From contig NZ_JAZDRJ010000010.1 in assembly GCF_047501535.1 (NCBI RefSeq), positions 1 through 64,000 on the forward strand: DNA of 64,000 nt, written 5' to 3'. The stretch comes from Yanghanlia sp047501535 (lineage in GTDB: Bacteria; Pseudomonadota; Gammaproteobacteria; Burkholderiales; Burkholderiaceae_B). Both the position numbers and the translations under genes were made by a program. A model generated the notes under the pieces. It worked only from the letters and a program-made list of their open reading frames with translations, searched no databases and had not been told where the DNA came from. Shown piece after piece: positions 15,421 through 23,635 of the stretch (within the stretch, counting starts at the first letter, position 1; each line of letters begins with the position of its first letter).

Positions 15421-16571
15421 CTTATGTCTACTCCGTTATCCAGGACCTGGCGCGCAATAATGACGCGCATGATCTCGTTGGTTCCTTCCAGTATCTGGTG
15501 CACGCGCGTGTCGCGCACCAGGCGTTCCAGCGGATAATCCTTAAGGTAACCATACCCGCCATGCAATTGCTGCGCATCCAGGCAGACTTGAAACCCAAGG
15601 TCGGTCGCCATGCGCTTTGCCATGGCGCAATATACGCTGGCTTGCGGGTTCTGTGTATCCAGCATGTTGGCTGCCAGCCGAACCATCTGCCGCGAGGCAA
15701 CCACATTGGTCAGCATGTCAGCCAGCTTGAATTGCAGGGCTTGGAACGTTGCCAGAGGCCGTGAAAACTGTTCGCGTTCATGCATGTATTGCCGGGCCGC
15801 GTCGTAGGCGCCTTGCGCGGCGCCAACCGAACATGTGGCGATATTAATGCGCCCGCCATCCAGCCCTTTCATGGCGAACACAAAGCCCTGCCCTTCCTCA
15901 CCCAGCAGGTTTTCAGCGGGAATTTCAACGTTCTCGAAGGTAATGGGCCGGGTGGACTGGCTGTTCCAGCCCATTTTGTCTTCCTTGCGCCCGTAAGTGA
16001 TTCCTGGGGTGTCTGCAGGCACGACAAAAGCCGAAACGCCCCGCGGCCCCGCTCCGCCCGTGCGCGCCATGACGACCAGCAGGTCGGTATCGCCGCCGCC
16101 TGAAATAAAGGCTTTGGAACCATTCAGCACATAGCCTGCGCCACGCCGTTCGGCGCGGGTTTGTAGCGAACCGGCGTCGGAGCCTGCATTGGGTTCCGTC
16201 AAGCAATAAGAAGCCAGCTTTTCACCCGAGGACAACAGCGGCCCCCAGTGTTCGCGAATGCTTTCTGTGCCCCAGGTGCCGACCATCCAAGTGGCCATAT
16301 TGTGAATGGTGAGAAAGGCGGTGGTGGAAGGATCCCATGCGGCCATTTCTTCAAAGACCAGGGTGGCATCAAGCCGGGGCAGGCCCAGGCCGCCTATGGA
16401 TTCCGGCGCATACATGGCGCAAAAACCCAAAGCGCCGGCGCGCTGAAAGGTTTCCCGAGGGAAAATTGATTCGGCGTCCCAATGCGCTGCGTTCGGTGCC
16501 AGTTCACCCAGCGCGAACTCGCGAGCAGCCTCCGCAAAAGCAAGCTGCTCGTCGTTCAAACGAAAATCCAT
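15417..16571 (-). CDS. Acyl-CoA dehydrogenase, isobutyryl-CoA type
   Basis: FAD enzyme oxidising short branched acyl-CoA (probably isobutyryl-CoA to methacrylyl-CoA) and passing electrons to ETF. The 384 residues show the standard domains: CLTEPNAGSDAGSLQT (FAD/substrate), the middle beta-domain, and HGGYGYLKDYPLERLVRD followed by the catalytic glutamate in ILEGTNEIM near residue 368. A good AAGGAGA ribosome-binding site lies nine bases before the ATG. It heads the operon with the CoA hydrolase and mmsB, in valine-pathway order. The 114-base upstream gap contains two inverted repeats, CAGCATGCTG (16656-16665) and TGTCA-N6-TGACA (16664-16679), that could bind a regulator. Confidence 0.92.
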   Translation of the reverse strand: MDFRLNDEQLAFAEAAREFALGELAPNAAHWDAESIFPRETFQRAGALGFCAMYAPESIGGLGLPRLDATLVFEEMAAWDPSTTAFLTIHNMATWMVGTWGTESIREHWGPLLSSGEKLASYCLTEPNAGSDAGSLQTRAERRGAGYVLNGSKAFISGGGDTDLLVVMARTGGAGPRGVSAFVVPADTPGITYGRKEDKMGWNSQSTRPITFENVEIPAENLLGEEGQGFVFAMKGLDGGRINIATCSVGAAQGAYDAARQYMHEREQFSRPLATFQALQFKLADMLTNVVASRQMVRLAANMLDTQNPQASVYCAMAKRMATDLGFQVCLDAQQLHGGYGYLKDYPLERLVRDTRVHQILEGTNEIMRVIIARQVLDNGVDIR

Positions 16572-16685
16572 GCTGAAGTCTCCTTAAGAATATTGTTTTG
16601 CACTTTTAATTTTTATCAGCTGATTGATATCGCCAACCTTAACGCGTCCCGCCCCCAGCATGCTGTCATGTTGCTGACAATGTGG

Positions 16686-16997
16686 TCAGGCTTTCTTGCG
16701 CTGACGGTGACGCTGGCGCCGTCGCCGTGATTCCATAGGGTCGAACACTAATGGCCGATAGACTTCGACGCGGTCTCCGGCTTGCACGACTTGGTGGGAG
16801 GGGCAAATACGCCCGTAGATTCCCAATGGAGGTTCGGAATCTTGATGGAAGTCGGGGTGGCGGGTTAACAAGCCGCTGGCTTGTACGGCTTGCAGTGCGG
16901 TGGCTCCGTGGGGGAGTTCTACCTGAGTGCGCCAGATTTCGTCTGGGCGTGCGTAAATAACTTCCACCTGCAAAGTGTTGACCGCGTTATTCCCCAT
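16686..16997 (-). CDS. rnfH: RnfH-family ubiquitin-like protein
   Basis: 103-residue beta-grasp protein of the UPF0125/RnfH family. LQVEVIYARPDEIW, ATALQAVQASGLL, PLGIYGRICPSHQVVQAGDRVEVYRPL and the basic tail MESRRRRQRHRQRKKA are all characteristic. In Rhodobacter the gene is linked to the Rnf complex; elsewhere the function is unknown. I chose the ATG at 16997, which overlaps the upstream ratA gene by 11 bases; the open frame extends further but only within ratA. The ratA-rnfH pair opposite smpB is conserved in proteobacteria. Confidence 0.9.
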   Translation of the reverse strand: MGNNAVNTLQVEVIYARPDEIWRTQVELPHGATALQAVQASGLLTRHPDFHQDSEPPLGIYGRICPSHQVVQAGDRVEVYRPLVFDPMESRRRRQRHRQRKKA

Positions 16998-17421
16998 AAA
17001 CAGCCTGTGCGCGCTGGGTGAACGAATCAATAAACGAGGTGGCAATACGATTAAAAATCGGCCCAACCACTGTTTCGAGCGTGCGGCTGGAAAAGGCATA
17101 GCGCATGGTATAGATCACTTTACAAGCGTCTTCAGCCAGTGCGTTGAATTCCCAGGTGCCGGTGAGCTCGGAAAAAGGCCCATCCACCAAGTGAATGGTG
17201 ATCAGCCCAGGATAGTCGTGCTCATTGCGTGTGGTGAATGTCTGCTTGAGGCCCGCTATGCTGATGGTGACAGAGGCTTCCATGCCTTGCTCGTCGTGCC
17301 GATGAACCTCGGAGCCGCCACACCACGGCATGAACTCCGGGTAACGGGCAACATCAGCCACCAGATCAAACATCTGTTTGTTGCTGTATGGGACAAGAAC
17401 GGAGCGCTGTACTGTGTGCAT
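16987..17421 (-). CDS. ratA: RatA/Coq10-like START-domain protein
   Basis: 144-residue SRPBCC (START-like) protein. MHTVQRSVLVPYSNKQMFDL, the YPEFMPWCGGSEV segment and the DGPFSELTGTWEF strand match the RatA/YfjG family, whose relatives include the mitochondrial ubiquinone-binding Coq10. In E. coli RatA has been described as a ribosome-association toxin, but a quinone-chaperone role is also argued; the sequence does not decide. It is divergent from smpB with a 59-base gap and overlaps rnfH. Confidence 0.92.
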   Translation of the reverse strand: MHTVQRSVLVPYSNKQMFDLVADVARYPEFMPWCGGSEVHRHDEQGMEASVTISIAGLKQTFTTRNEHDYPGLITIHLVDGPFSELTGTWEFNALAEDACKVIYTMRYAFSSRTLETVVGPIFNRIATSFIDSFTQRAQAVYGE

Positions 17422-17480
17422 CGATATGGGTTGGGATAGAATGGAATGTTCTGATTTTAGCGCCTGTAAGATACAAGTTC

Positions 17481-17948
17481 ATGAGCATCGTTGAGAACCG
17501 CAAAGCCACGCACGACTATTTCATTGAAGAACGGTTTGAGGCCGGGCTCGTGCTGGAAGGGTGGGAGGTCAAAGCCATCCGCGCCGGTCACGTCCAGCTC
17601 AAAGAAAGCTACATTATCGTGCGCAATGGCGAAATCTTCATTATCGGCATGCATGTCAGCCCCCTGCCGACAGCATCCACCCATATTCGTCCGGAAGCCA
17701 CCCGCACTCGCAAACTGCTGTTGCATGCGGAAGAAATCAAAAAACTGATAGGCAAAACCGAACAGCGTGGCTACACCCTGGTGCCGCTTAACCTGCATTA
17801 CCGCAACGGCCGTATCAAGCTTGATTTCGGCCTGGGGCGTGGTAAAAAGCTACACGATAAACGGGATACTGCCCGCGACAAAGACTGGGCACGTGAAAAA
17901 GAGCGTTTGCTTAAGCACGACACCCGCAACCGCCGCGACAACGACTAA
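17481..17948 (+). CDS. smpB: SsrA-binding protein SmpB
   Basis: 155-residue RNA-binding partner of tmRNA that brings it to stalled ribosomes for trans-translation. The OB-fold core is recognisable from VENRKATHDYFIEERFEAG, GWEVKAIRAG and HVQLKESYIIV, and the basic C-terminal tail (KKLHDKRDTARDKDWAREKE) is the part that enters the mRNA channel. The ATG at 17481 matches the family; the frame extends upstream but without similarity. No ssrA-like RNA is visible next to it. It is divergent from ratA-rnfH and convergent with the lactate dehydrogenase gene (106-base gap with no clear terminator). Confidence 0.97.
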   Translation: MSIVENRKATHDYFIEERFEAGLVLEGWEVKAIRAGHVQLKESYIIVRNGEIFIIGMHVSPLPTASTHIRPEATRTRKLLLHAEEIKKLIGKTEQRGYTLVPLNLHYRNGRIKLDFGLGRGKKLHDKRDTARDKDWAREKERLLKHDTRNRRDND

Positions 17949-18054
17949 TTCTGCACCCCGCCCGGCTTGCCACTCGACAGCGATACCGGCGAGGGCCGCC
18001 CAGGCAGGGGGTAGTGTGAGCCTGTTTCTTTATTGGGTGACTGCTTGAAGCAAA

Positions 18055-19263
18055 TCATTGCGCTGCCGCCGTTGTTGCGCCGGGCTCGCTGGGCAGGACG
18101 GGTTCTTGCCACGCCGCTGCTTTATGAAGTAAATGGGCTGCTGTCATCTCGTAGGGGTGGCATAAACCCAGCAAAGCTAGGTTGCGGTCCACCTCGTCGC
18201 GCAGAATTTTAATGGCGTGCGCCACCCCCTGCTGCCCCGCACATGCCAGCGCATAATTGAATGGCCTGCCCGCGAACACGCACTTTGCGCCCAAGGCAAT
18301 GGCTTTCAACACATCGGAGCCGCGTCTAATACCGCTATCCATCATGACGGTGAGATCGCCCGCACTGGCAACAATGCTGGGCAGTACATCCAGAGGCGAG
18401 ACCGCACCATCGACTTGCCTGCCGCCATGGTTGGAAACGATGATGCCATCTGCACCACAGGCAACGCATTGCTGTGCATCTTCTGCTGAAAGAATGCCTT
18501 TGATAATGAGGTGGCCTTTCCAGGCATCGCGGGCCATGCGAATATGCCCCCAGTTGAAGTTATCCCTGAATTTCAGATCTTTCTGGAGGTTCTTCGACAA
18601 AATCGGTGCGCCCCGTTCCGCCCGCCAATTCTCCAGGTGTGGCATCCCTTCTTTGAAGGTGCGCAACAATGTGCCGACCAACCACTTGGGTCGAGCAATG
18701 CCTTGCATGGCCAACCCCAGGCTGGGGCGTAAAGGGGAAGAAAAACCGTTGCGGATATAACGGTCCGGGTTAACGCCGACGGGCAGATCGACCGTAATGA
18801 CCAACTGCCGGTAGCCTGCCTGTTCTGCCCGCTGCAAGAGACGAATGATGCCTTCCCGGTCGCCGGGCAGGTAGGCCTGAAACCATGCGTTGGGTGCAGC
18901 TTGGGCGACTTTCTCGAGCCGGGTGATGGAAGCACCGCTTAAGGCGTATGGAATGTTGGCCTGTTGCGCTGCCCTTGCCAGTGCTACATCGCCGTCGAAT
19001 GCATACATGGCTCCCATCCCAACAGGGGAAACTCCAAATGGGCTGTCGTACCTGTGCCCGAATAATTCGATGCTCTGCTTGCGCCCCGATACGTCTCTCA
19101 GCATATGCGGGACAAAAGCATAATCCTCGAAAGCTTGCCGGTTTCGCCTTAGCGTGACCTCGTCGTCGGCACCGTTATTGATATAGCTGTAGAGACATTT
19201 GGGCAATGCACTTTTGGCTCGGATTTCAAAGTCGTGCAGGTTATGGATGTTACTCAGACGCAT
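18055..19263 (-). CDS. lldD: FMN-dependent alpha-hydroxy-acid dehydrogenase (L-lactate dehydrogenase-like)
   Basis: 402-residue FMN enzyme of the glycolate oxidase/lactate dehydrogenase/mandelate dehydrogenase family. It oxidises an L-2-hydroxy acid, probably L-lactate to pyruvate, and passes electrons to the respiratory chain. The catalytic His lies in IIVSNHGGRQVDGA; the substrate arginine follows in the same segment. FMN-phosphate contacts are in DSGIRRGSDVLKA and GAKCVFAGRPF. QAYLPGDREGI and ITVDLPVGVNPDRYIRNGF are also typical. The ATG at 19263 (MRLSNIHNL) fits the family better than the frame's upstream ATG at 19281. Substrate choice is inferred; mandelate or another hydroxy acid is possible. 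The neighbouring ppsA would allow growth on lactate. Confidence 0.88.
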   Translation of the reverse strand: MRLSNIHNLHDFEIRAKSALPKCLYSYINNGADDEVTLRRNRQAFEDYAFVPHMLRDVSGRKQSIELFGHRYDSPFGVSPVGMGAMYAFDGDVALARAAQQANIPYALSGASITRLEKVAQAAPNAWFQAYLPGDREGIIRLLQRAEQAGYRQLVITVDLPVGVNPDRYIRNGFSSPLRPSLGLAMQGIARPKWLVGTLLRTFKEGMPHLENWRAERGAPILSKNLQKDLKFRDNFNWGHIRMARDAWKGHLIIKGILSAEDAQQCVACGADGIIVSNHGGRQVDGAVSPLDVLPSIVASAGDLTVMMDSGIRRGSDVLKAIALGAKCVFAGRPFNYALACAGQQGVAHAIKILRDEVDRNLALLGLCHPYEMTAAHLLHKAAAWQEPVLPSEPGATTAAAQ

Positions 19264-19343
19264 GGCTGCCCGCAAAAACATAGTAAGAATCGCGCGGGAA
19301 TACCCGCACGGATGATGTTACAGAATTCTGATTATCGTGACCC

Positions 19344-19360
19344 TGAGCGCGATACGCTCA
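19344..19360. promoter_or_regulatory. Inverted repeat upstream of lldD
   Basis: TGAGCG at 19344-19349 and CGCTCA at 19355-19360 form a 6-base inverted repeat around a 5-base spacer, 81 bases upstream of the lldD start. A second small hairpin (GCGGG/CCCGC, 19294-19307) lies closer to the gene. Either could be an operator or a leader structure. No known LldR or PdhR consensus is matched. Confidence 0.3.
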
Positions 19361-19402
19361 AACCCTGTGCACCATACCCCCATCCCCGGCCATTGGGCAA
19401 TG

Positions 19403-19440
19403 AAAACGGCCTTGCGTCCGAAGGGATGCAAGGCCGTTTT
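19403..19440 (-). terminator. Terminator after ppsA
   Basis: AAAACGGCCTTGC (19403-19415) and GCAAGGCCGTTTT (19428-19440) pair perfectly over 13 bases. Four more pairs, one of them G-U, extend the stem to a GAAG-type loop. Read on the minus strand the stem ends in TTTT, 21 bases after the ppsA stop. It is symmetric and might also act on plus-strand transcripts. Confidence 0.85.
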
Positions 19441-19461
19441 ACTCGTGTTACAGCAGCAGGA

Positions 19462-21828
19462 TCAGGCTTGTGCCAGACGCTGCCAGGTATCTACCACGGT
19501 GTCGGGGTTAAGCGACATGGACAGAATACCTTCGTCGCGCAGCCACAGGGCGAGATCCAGGTGATCGCTGGGGCCCTGGCCGCAAATTCCAACGTACTTA
19601 CCAGCCTTCAGGCAGGCCTGAATGGCACGATTGAGCATGAACTTCACTGCGGCATCGCGCTCGTCGAAGTCGGCGGCCAGGAGTTCCATGCCGGAGTCGC
19701 GGTCCAGGCCCAGGGTGAGTTGGGTCATGTCGTTGGAACCAATGGAGAAGCCGTCGAAGTATTCGAGGAACTCGTCTGCCAGAATGGCGTTGGAGGGCAC
19801 TTCGCACATCATGATGATGCGCAGGCCGTTCTCGCCACGTACCAGGCCGTTCTGTGCCAGCAGCTCGATTACGCGACGTGCTTGATCGACGGTGCGGACG
19901 AAAGGCACCATGATTTCGACGTTGGTCAGGCCCATTTCATCGCGAACCTTCTTGAGCGCTTCGCATTCCATGCGGAAGCATTCGGCGAAATCGTCGGAAA
20001 TGTAGCGCGATGCACCACGGAAGCCCAACATGGGGTTCTCTTCCTCGGGCTCGTAGCGGGAACCGCCGATCAGCTTGCGATATTCATTGGACTTGAAGTC
20101 GGACAGGCGAACGATGACGGGCTTGGGATAGAACGCTGCCCCCAGTGTTGCCACGCCTTCAGCAAGTTTTTCGACAAAGAATGCACGGGGGCTGGCGTAA
20201 CCGCGCGCGGCGGATTCCACAGCGCTCTTGAGTTCGGTATCAACATTGGGGTAGTCAAGCACCGCCTTGGGGTGCACCGCAATATTGTTGTTAATGATGA
20301 ACTCCAGACGCGCGAGGCCGACACCGGCATTGGGGATCTGGGAGAAATCGAAAGCCAGTTGCGGGTTGCCGACGTTCATCATGACCTTAAGGCCGACGTC
20401 AGGCATTTCGCCCCAGCGTACTTCTTCGATTTCGGTTTCGATCAGGCCGTCGTAAATGCGACCTTCGTCACCTTCCGCACACGAAACGGTTACTTCGCGG
20501 CCATTGCTCAGCACGTCGGTGGCGTCAGAGCAACCGACAACGGCAGGAATGCCCAGTTCACGCGCAATAATGGCTGCGTGACATGTGCGACCGCCACGGT
20601 TCGTGACAATAGCCGAGGCAAGCTTCATGACGGGTTCCCAGTTGGGGTCGGTCATGTCGGTAACGAGAATATCGCCCGCCTGGACTTTATCCATTTCGGA
20701 AGCATCGGCCACCACGCGCACGCGACCGGAACCGATCTTCTGGCCAATAGCGCGGCCGGTCACCAGAACTTCGCCGGTTGCCTTCAGGCGATAGCGTTCC
20801 TGGACGTCGTTGGCGCTTTGCTGCGATTTAACGGTTTCGGGGCGAGCCTGCAGGATGTAGATTTTGCCGTCGATACCATCGCGGCCCCATTCGATGTCCA
20901 TGGGGCGCTGGTAGTGGTTTTCAATGATGACGGCGTAGCGCGCCAGCTCGATGACTTCTTCGTCGGTGAGGGAATAACGATTGCGCTCGGAGACCGGCAC
21001 ATCGACGGTACGCACAGCGTGATCGGTGGTGCGGTCTTCGTCGAATTCCATCTTGATCAGCTTGGAGCCAATACGGCGGCTGATGATGGGGTGTTTTTCG
21101 GCAGCCAGCGATGGCTTGAAGACATAAAACTCATCGGGGTTAACCGCGCCCTGCACAACGGTTTCGCCCAAGCCGTAAGACGACGTAATGAAGACGACAT
21201 CCTTGAAGCCGGATTCGGTGTCGATGGTGAACATGACGCCGGCGCTGCCCTTGTCGGAACGCACCATGCGCTGAATACCCGCCGACAACGCGACGTCAGC
21301 GTGCGCATAGCCCTTGTGCACACGATATGAAATGGCGCGGTCGTTGTAGAGCGAGGCGAAGACGAGGCGAATTTTTTCAAGTACTTCGTCGATACCGACT
21401 ACGTTCAGGTAGGTTTCCTGCTGGCCGGCGAACGAGGCATCAGGCAAGTCTTCGGCGGTCGCCGACGAACGTACGGCAAACGAACCCTTGCCATCGGTGT
21501 CGAGTTCAGCGAATGCCTTGCGGATGTCTTGTTCAAAGTCGGCTGGGAATGGCGTGTCGATAATCCACTGGCGGATTTCCGCACCCACTTCAGCCAGTTG
21601 GCGAACATCGTCCGGGTCAAGCGTCTTGAGCTTTTCGACGATGCGCTGATCGAGACCGGTGGATTTCAGAAAATTGCGGAAGGCGTCTGCTGTGGTGGCG
21701 AAGCCGCCAGGCACGCGCACACCGGCGCCCGCAAGTTGACTGATCATCTCGCCCAGCGAGGCATTCTTGCCGCCGACCGAGTCGACGTCAGTCATGCGTA
21801 GCTGTTCGAAAGATACGACGTTAGACAT
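19462..21828 (-). CDS. ppsA: Phosphoenolpyruvate synthase
   Basis: Cytosolic gluconeogenic enzyme: pyruvate + ATP + water to PEP + AMP + phosphate. The 788 residues follow the family order: N-terminal ATP-binding domain (VGGKNASLGEMI, then FAVRSSATAEDLPDASFAGQ), central phosphohistidine domain (GGRTCHAAIIAREL) and C-terminal PEP/pyruvate barrel (RLEFIINN, MCEVPSNAIL, GSNDMTQLTLGLDRDSG, GICGQGPSDH with the catalytic cysteine). The ATG at 21828 has a good AGGTGA ribosome-binding site; the frame extends to 21894 without similarity. The regulator ppsR is divergent, and the 5' leader contains a 10-base inverted repeat. A terminator follows. Confidence 0.98.
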   Translation of the reverse strand: MSNVVSFEQLRMTDVDSVGGKNASLGEMISQLAGAGVRVPGGFATTADAFRNFLKSTGLDQRIVEKLKTLDPDDVRQLAEVGAEIRQWIIDTPFPADFEQDIRKAFAELDTDGKGSFAVRSSATAEDLPDASFAGQQETYLNVVGIDEVLEKIRLVFASLYNDRAISYRVHKGYAHADVALSAGIQRMVRSDKGSAGVMFTIDTESGFKDVVFITSSYGLGETVVQGAVNPDEFYVFKPSLAAEKHPIISRRIGSKLIKMEFDEDRTTDHAVRTVDVPVSERNRYSLTDEEVIELARYAVIIENHYQRPMDIEWGRDGIDGKIYILQARPETVKSQQSANDVQERYRLKATGEVLVTGRAIGQKIGSGRVRVVADASEMDKVQAGDILVTDMTDPNWEPVMKLASAIVTNRGGRTCHAAIIARELGIPAVVGCSDATDVLSNGREVTVSCAEGDEGRIYDGLIETEIEEVRWGEMPDVGLKVMMNVGNPQLAFDFSQIPNAGVGLARLEFIINNNIAVHPKAVLDYPNVDTELKSAVESAARGYASPRAFFVEKLAEGVATLGAAFYPKPVIVRLSDFKSNEYRKLIGGSRYEPEEENPMLGFRGASRYISDDFAECFRMECEALKKVRDEMGLTNVEIMVPFVRTVDQARRVIELLAQNGLVRGENGLRIIMMCEVPSNAILADEFLEYFDGFSIGSNDMTQLTLGLDRDSGMELLAADFDERDAAVKFMLNRAIQACLKAGKYVGICGQGPSDHLDLALWLRDEGILSMSLNPDTVVDTWQRLAQA

Positions 21829-21857
21829 AAAAGTCACCTGTAAAGAAAAGAAAGCGT

Positions 21858-21903
21858 GTTTGCTCAGGAACCGGTGCGTAACTGTGAAGGTCACTGAGCA
21901 AAC
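21858..21903 (-). promoter_or_regulatory. Hairpin-forming inverted repeat in the ppsA leader
   Basis: GTTTGCTCAG (21858-21867) and CTGAGCAAAC (21894-21903) are perfect 10-base complements separated by 26 bases. The near arm is 30 bases upstream of the ppsA ATG. In the ppsA transcript the hairpin is followed by a pyrimidine-rich tract (TTTCTTTTCTTT) and then the ribosome-binding site, so it could act as an attenuator or stability element. A protein-binding role is equally possible. Confidence 0.45.
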
Positions 21904-21936
21904 CCGCCTCGCCTGCTTTTTCTATCAGGAAGGTGA

Positions 21937-21965
21937 CATTAAGAAGCGTTAACGCCCCCTTAATG
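21937..21965. promoter_or_regulatory. Nested palindrome between ppsA and ppsR
   Basis: CATTAAG (21937-21943) and CTTAATG (21959-21965) enclose the 10-base palindrome GCGTTAACGC (21946-21955). The element lies in the 185-base spacer, 109 bases before ppsA and 49 before ppsR, where divergent promoters are expected. It is a good candidate operator; the protein is unknown. Confidence 0.4.
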
Positions 21966-22013
21966 TTAATCTTGCCGGATTGTACCGTTTTCGGTAGCTT
22001 CTGCGCCACGCAC

Positions 22014-22850
22014 ATGTCAAATCACGTTCTCCAACGCACCGTTTTTGTCGTTTCCGACAGCACCGGCATTACCGCCGCGACTTTTAGCAACTCTGTTCTC
22101 TCGCAATTCGAACAAGTGCAATTCGATACTGTGCGAATCCCCTACCTCGACAGCGTAGAAAAAGCTGAAGAGGTGGTTGCACGTATCAACCGATGCGCGG
22201 TCGAGCAAAATGGCCCGCCCTTGGTGTTCAGCACGCTGGTCGACCCGGCTGTGGCCGAAACCATACGCAGCGCCGATTGCGTATTTTTCGACCTGTTCGG
22301 GACCTTCGTTCAGCACATCGAAGAAGCCCTGGGCGTGAAATCCAGCCACTCCGTGGGCCGCTCCCACATGGGTGGGCTGTCGAAACAATACAACGAACGC
22401 ATTGAAGCCATTAACTTTACGCTGGCACATGACGACGGCCAATATGTGCGCGGCTTGGAAGAAGCCGATGTGATTCTGATCGGTGTGTCGCGTTGCGGCA
22501 AAACACCGACCAGCCTGTATCTGGCCATGCAGTATGCCGTAAAGGCTGCCAATTACCCGTTGATCCCCGAGGATTTCGACCGGAATGGCTTGCCCGCCAC
22601 GCTGCTGCCCTATCGTAGAAAGCTGTTTGGTTTGTCCATTCACCCGGAACGTTTGGCGGAAGTACGTAATGAGCGTCGCCCCAACAGCCAGTATTCCTCT
22701 ATCCGCCAATGTCGCGATGAGGTCGCCTCGGCAGAGCGGCTGATGCGCATGGAAAACATCCCATGGCTTTCCACCACGACTAAGTCCATTGAGGAAATCT
22801 CCACCAAGGTCATGGCGGAAATCGGGCTGGAACGGCGTAGTCATTACTAG
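22014..22850 (+). CDS. ppsR: PEP synthase regulatory protein (bifunctional kinase/pyrophosphorylase)
   Basis: 278-residue DUF299 protein that inactivates PEP synthase by ADP-dependent phosphorylation of a threonine near the catalytic histidine, and reactivates it by phosphate-dependent dephosphorylation. FVVSDSTGITAATF opens the family domain. The P-loop-like GVSRCGKTPTSLYLAMQ is at about residues 155-171, and the FGLSIHPERLAEVRNERRP segment is typical. The ATG at 22014 gives the usual MSNHVLQRTVFVVSD start. It is paired with its target gene ppsA, divergent. Its stop shares the CTAG tetranucleotide with the stop of the convergent methyltransferase gene. Confidence 0.95.
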   Translation: MSNHVLQRTVFVVSDSTGITAATFSNSVLSQFEQVQFDTVRIPYLDSVEKAEEVVARINRCAVEQNGPPLVFSTLVDPAVAETIRSADCVFFDLFGTFVQHIEEALGVKSSHSVGRSHMGGLSKQYNERIEAINFTLAHDDGQYVRGLEEADVILIGVSRCGKTPTSLYLAMQYAVKAANYPLIPEDFDRNGLPATLLPYRRKLFGLSIHPERLAEVRNERRPNSQYSSIRQCRDEVASAERLMRMENIPWLSTTTKSIEEISTKVMAEIGLERRSHY

Positions 22851-23635
22851 TAATAACGCCTGCGGTGTTCAAACAGGCAGATACCGGCTGCTACAGCAAC
22901 GTTCAGAGATTCCACAGCCGGGCTTTGCGGAATGCTGATTCGCAAGTCGGCCGCTGCAATAAGTTCTGGCGCGACCCCCCTGCCCTCATTTCCGAACACC
23001 CAGGCAGCATGACGCGGCAGATCGGCCTCATAGAGCGGCTGTGCGTCGTCTAGGGCTGTTACCAGCAAGGGAATATTCAGACGCTTGCGCAGAGCAAGAA
23101 GGTCCACGTTTTCATGGATGTCCAGACTGAAATGTGCGCCCTGCGCACTGCGCAGCACTTTTGGCGACCAGGCCGCTACGCAACCGCTGGATACATACAC
23201 CTCGCGCAGTCCTGCCGCTGCGGCGGTGCGCAGCAAGGTGCCCATATTTCCAGGGTCCTGAACGCGGTCCAGCCATAGGCAGCTCTCTGTTACCCGGCCC
23301 GGTTGGCTCGGGCGCGGCGCACGGGCCAGAAAAATCAGCCCCTGGCCCTGCACCACTTGCGATGCAGCGCGCATTAGCGCGGGTGAGCACAGGCGAACGC
23401 GGCTTGCATCCACTCTAGCCAAAATGGCAGCGATGTCCGGGTGGCTAATGCGACTTTCATCAAAAAAAGCCATGTCCGGCTGCCCGGCACTGTCCAGCCA
23501 GGCTTCGCACAGGTGTATGCCCTCCAAGGCAATACGTGATTCTCTCTGACTACGCTCGCCCGGGGGGCGTTTGCCTGCCAAAATGGTCAGCAGCAGGCGG
23601 TAATCGGGGTTGTCTCGTGAAGCCAGGGTTTTCAT
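22847..23635 (-). CDS. SpoU/TrmH-family RNA 2'-O-methyltransferase
   Basis: 262-residue SPOUT methyltransferase that uses S-adenosylmethionine to methylate a ribose of rRNA or tRNA. The C-terminal trefoil-knot motifs are present in order: motif 1 VQDPGNMGTLLRTAAAAG, motif 2 WVFGNEGRGVAPEL and motif 3 IPQSPAVESLNVAVAAG. An N-terminal substrate-binding region of about 100 residues resembles RlmB and TsnR-like enzymes. The exact nucleotide target is not predictable. It overlaps rnhB by four bases as the last gene of the lpx run, and overlaps convergent ppsR at the stop codons. Confidence 0.92.
   Translation of the reverse strand: MKTLASRDNPDYRLLLTILAGKRPPGERSQRESRIALEGIHLCEAWLDSAGQPDMAFFDESRISHPDIAAILARVDASRVRLCSPALMRAASQVVQGQGLIFLARAPRPSQPGRVTESCLWLDRVQDPGNMGTLLRTAAAAGLREVYVSSGCVAAWSPKVLRSAQGAHFSLDIHENVDLLALRKRLNIPLLVTALDDAQPLYEADLPRHAAWVFGNEGRGVAPELIAAADLRISIPQSPAVESLNVAVAAGICLFEHRRRYY

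Noticed and set aside
17949..18054. ssrA (tmRNA) next to smpB
   Set aside because: The gap is only 106 bases and has no tRNA-like ends or tag-coding frame.
19234..21330. A 698-codon open frame on the plus strand opposite ppsA
   Set aside because: It is the antisense of a well-identified gene, has no family resemblance, and its length is explained by the codon bias of GC-rich DNA.
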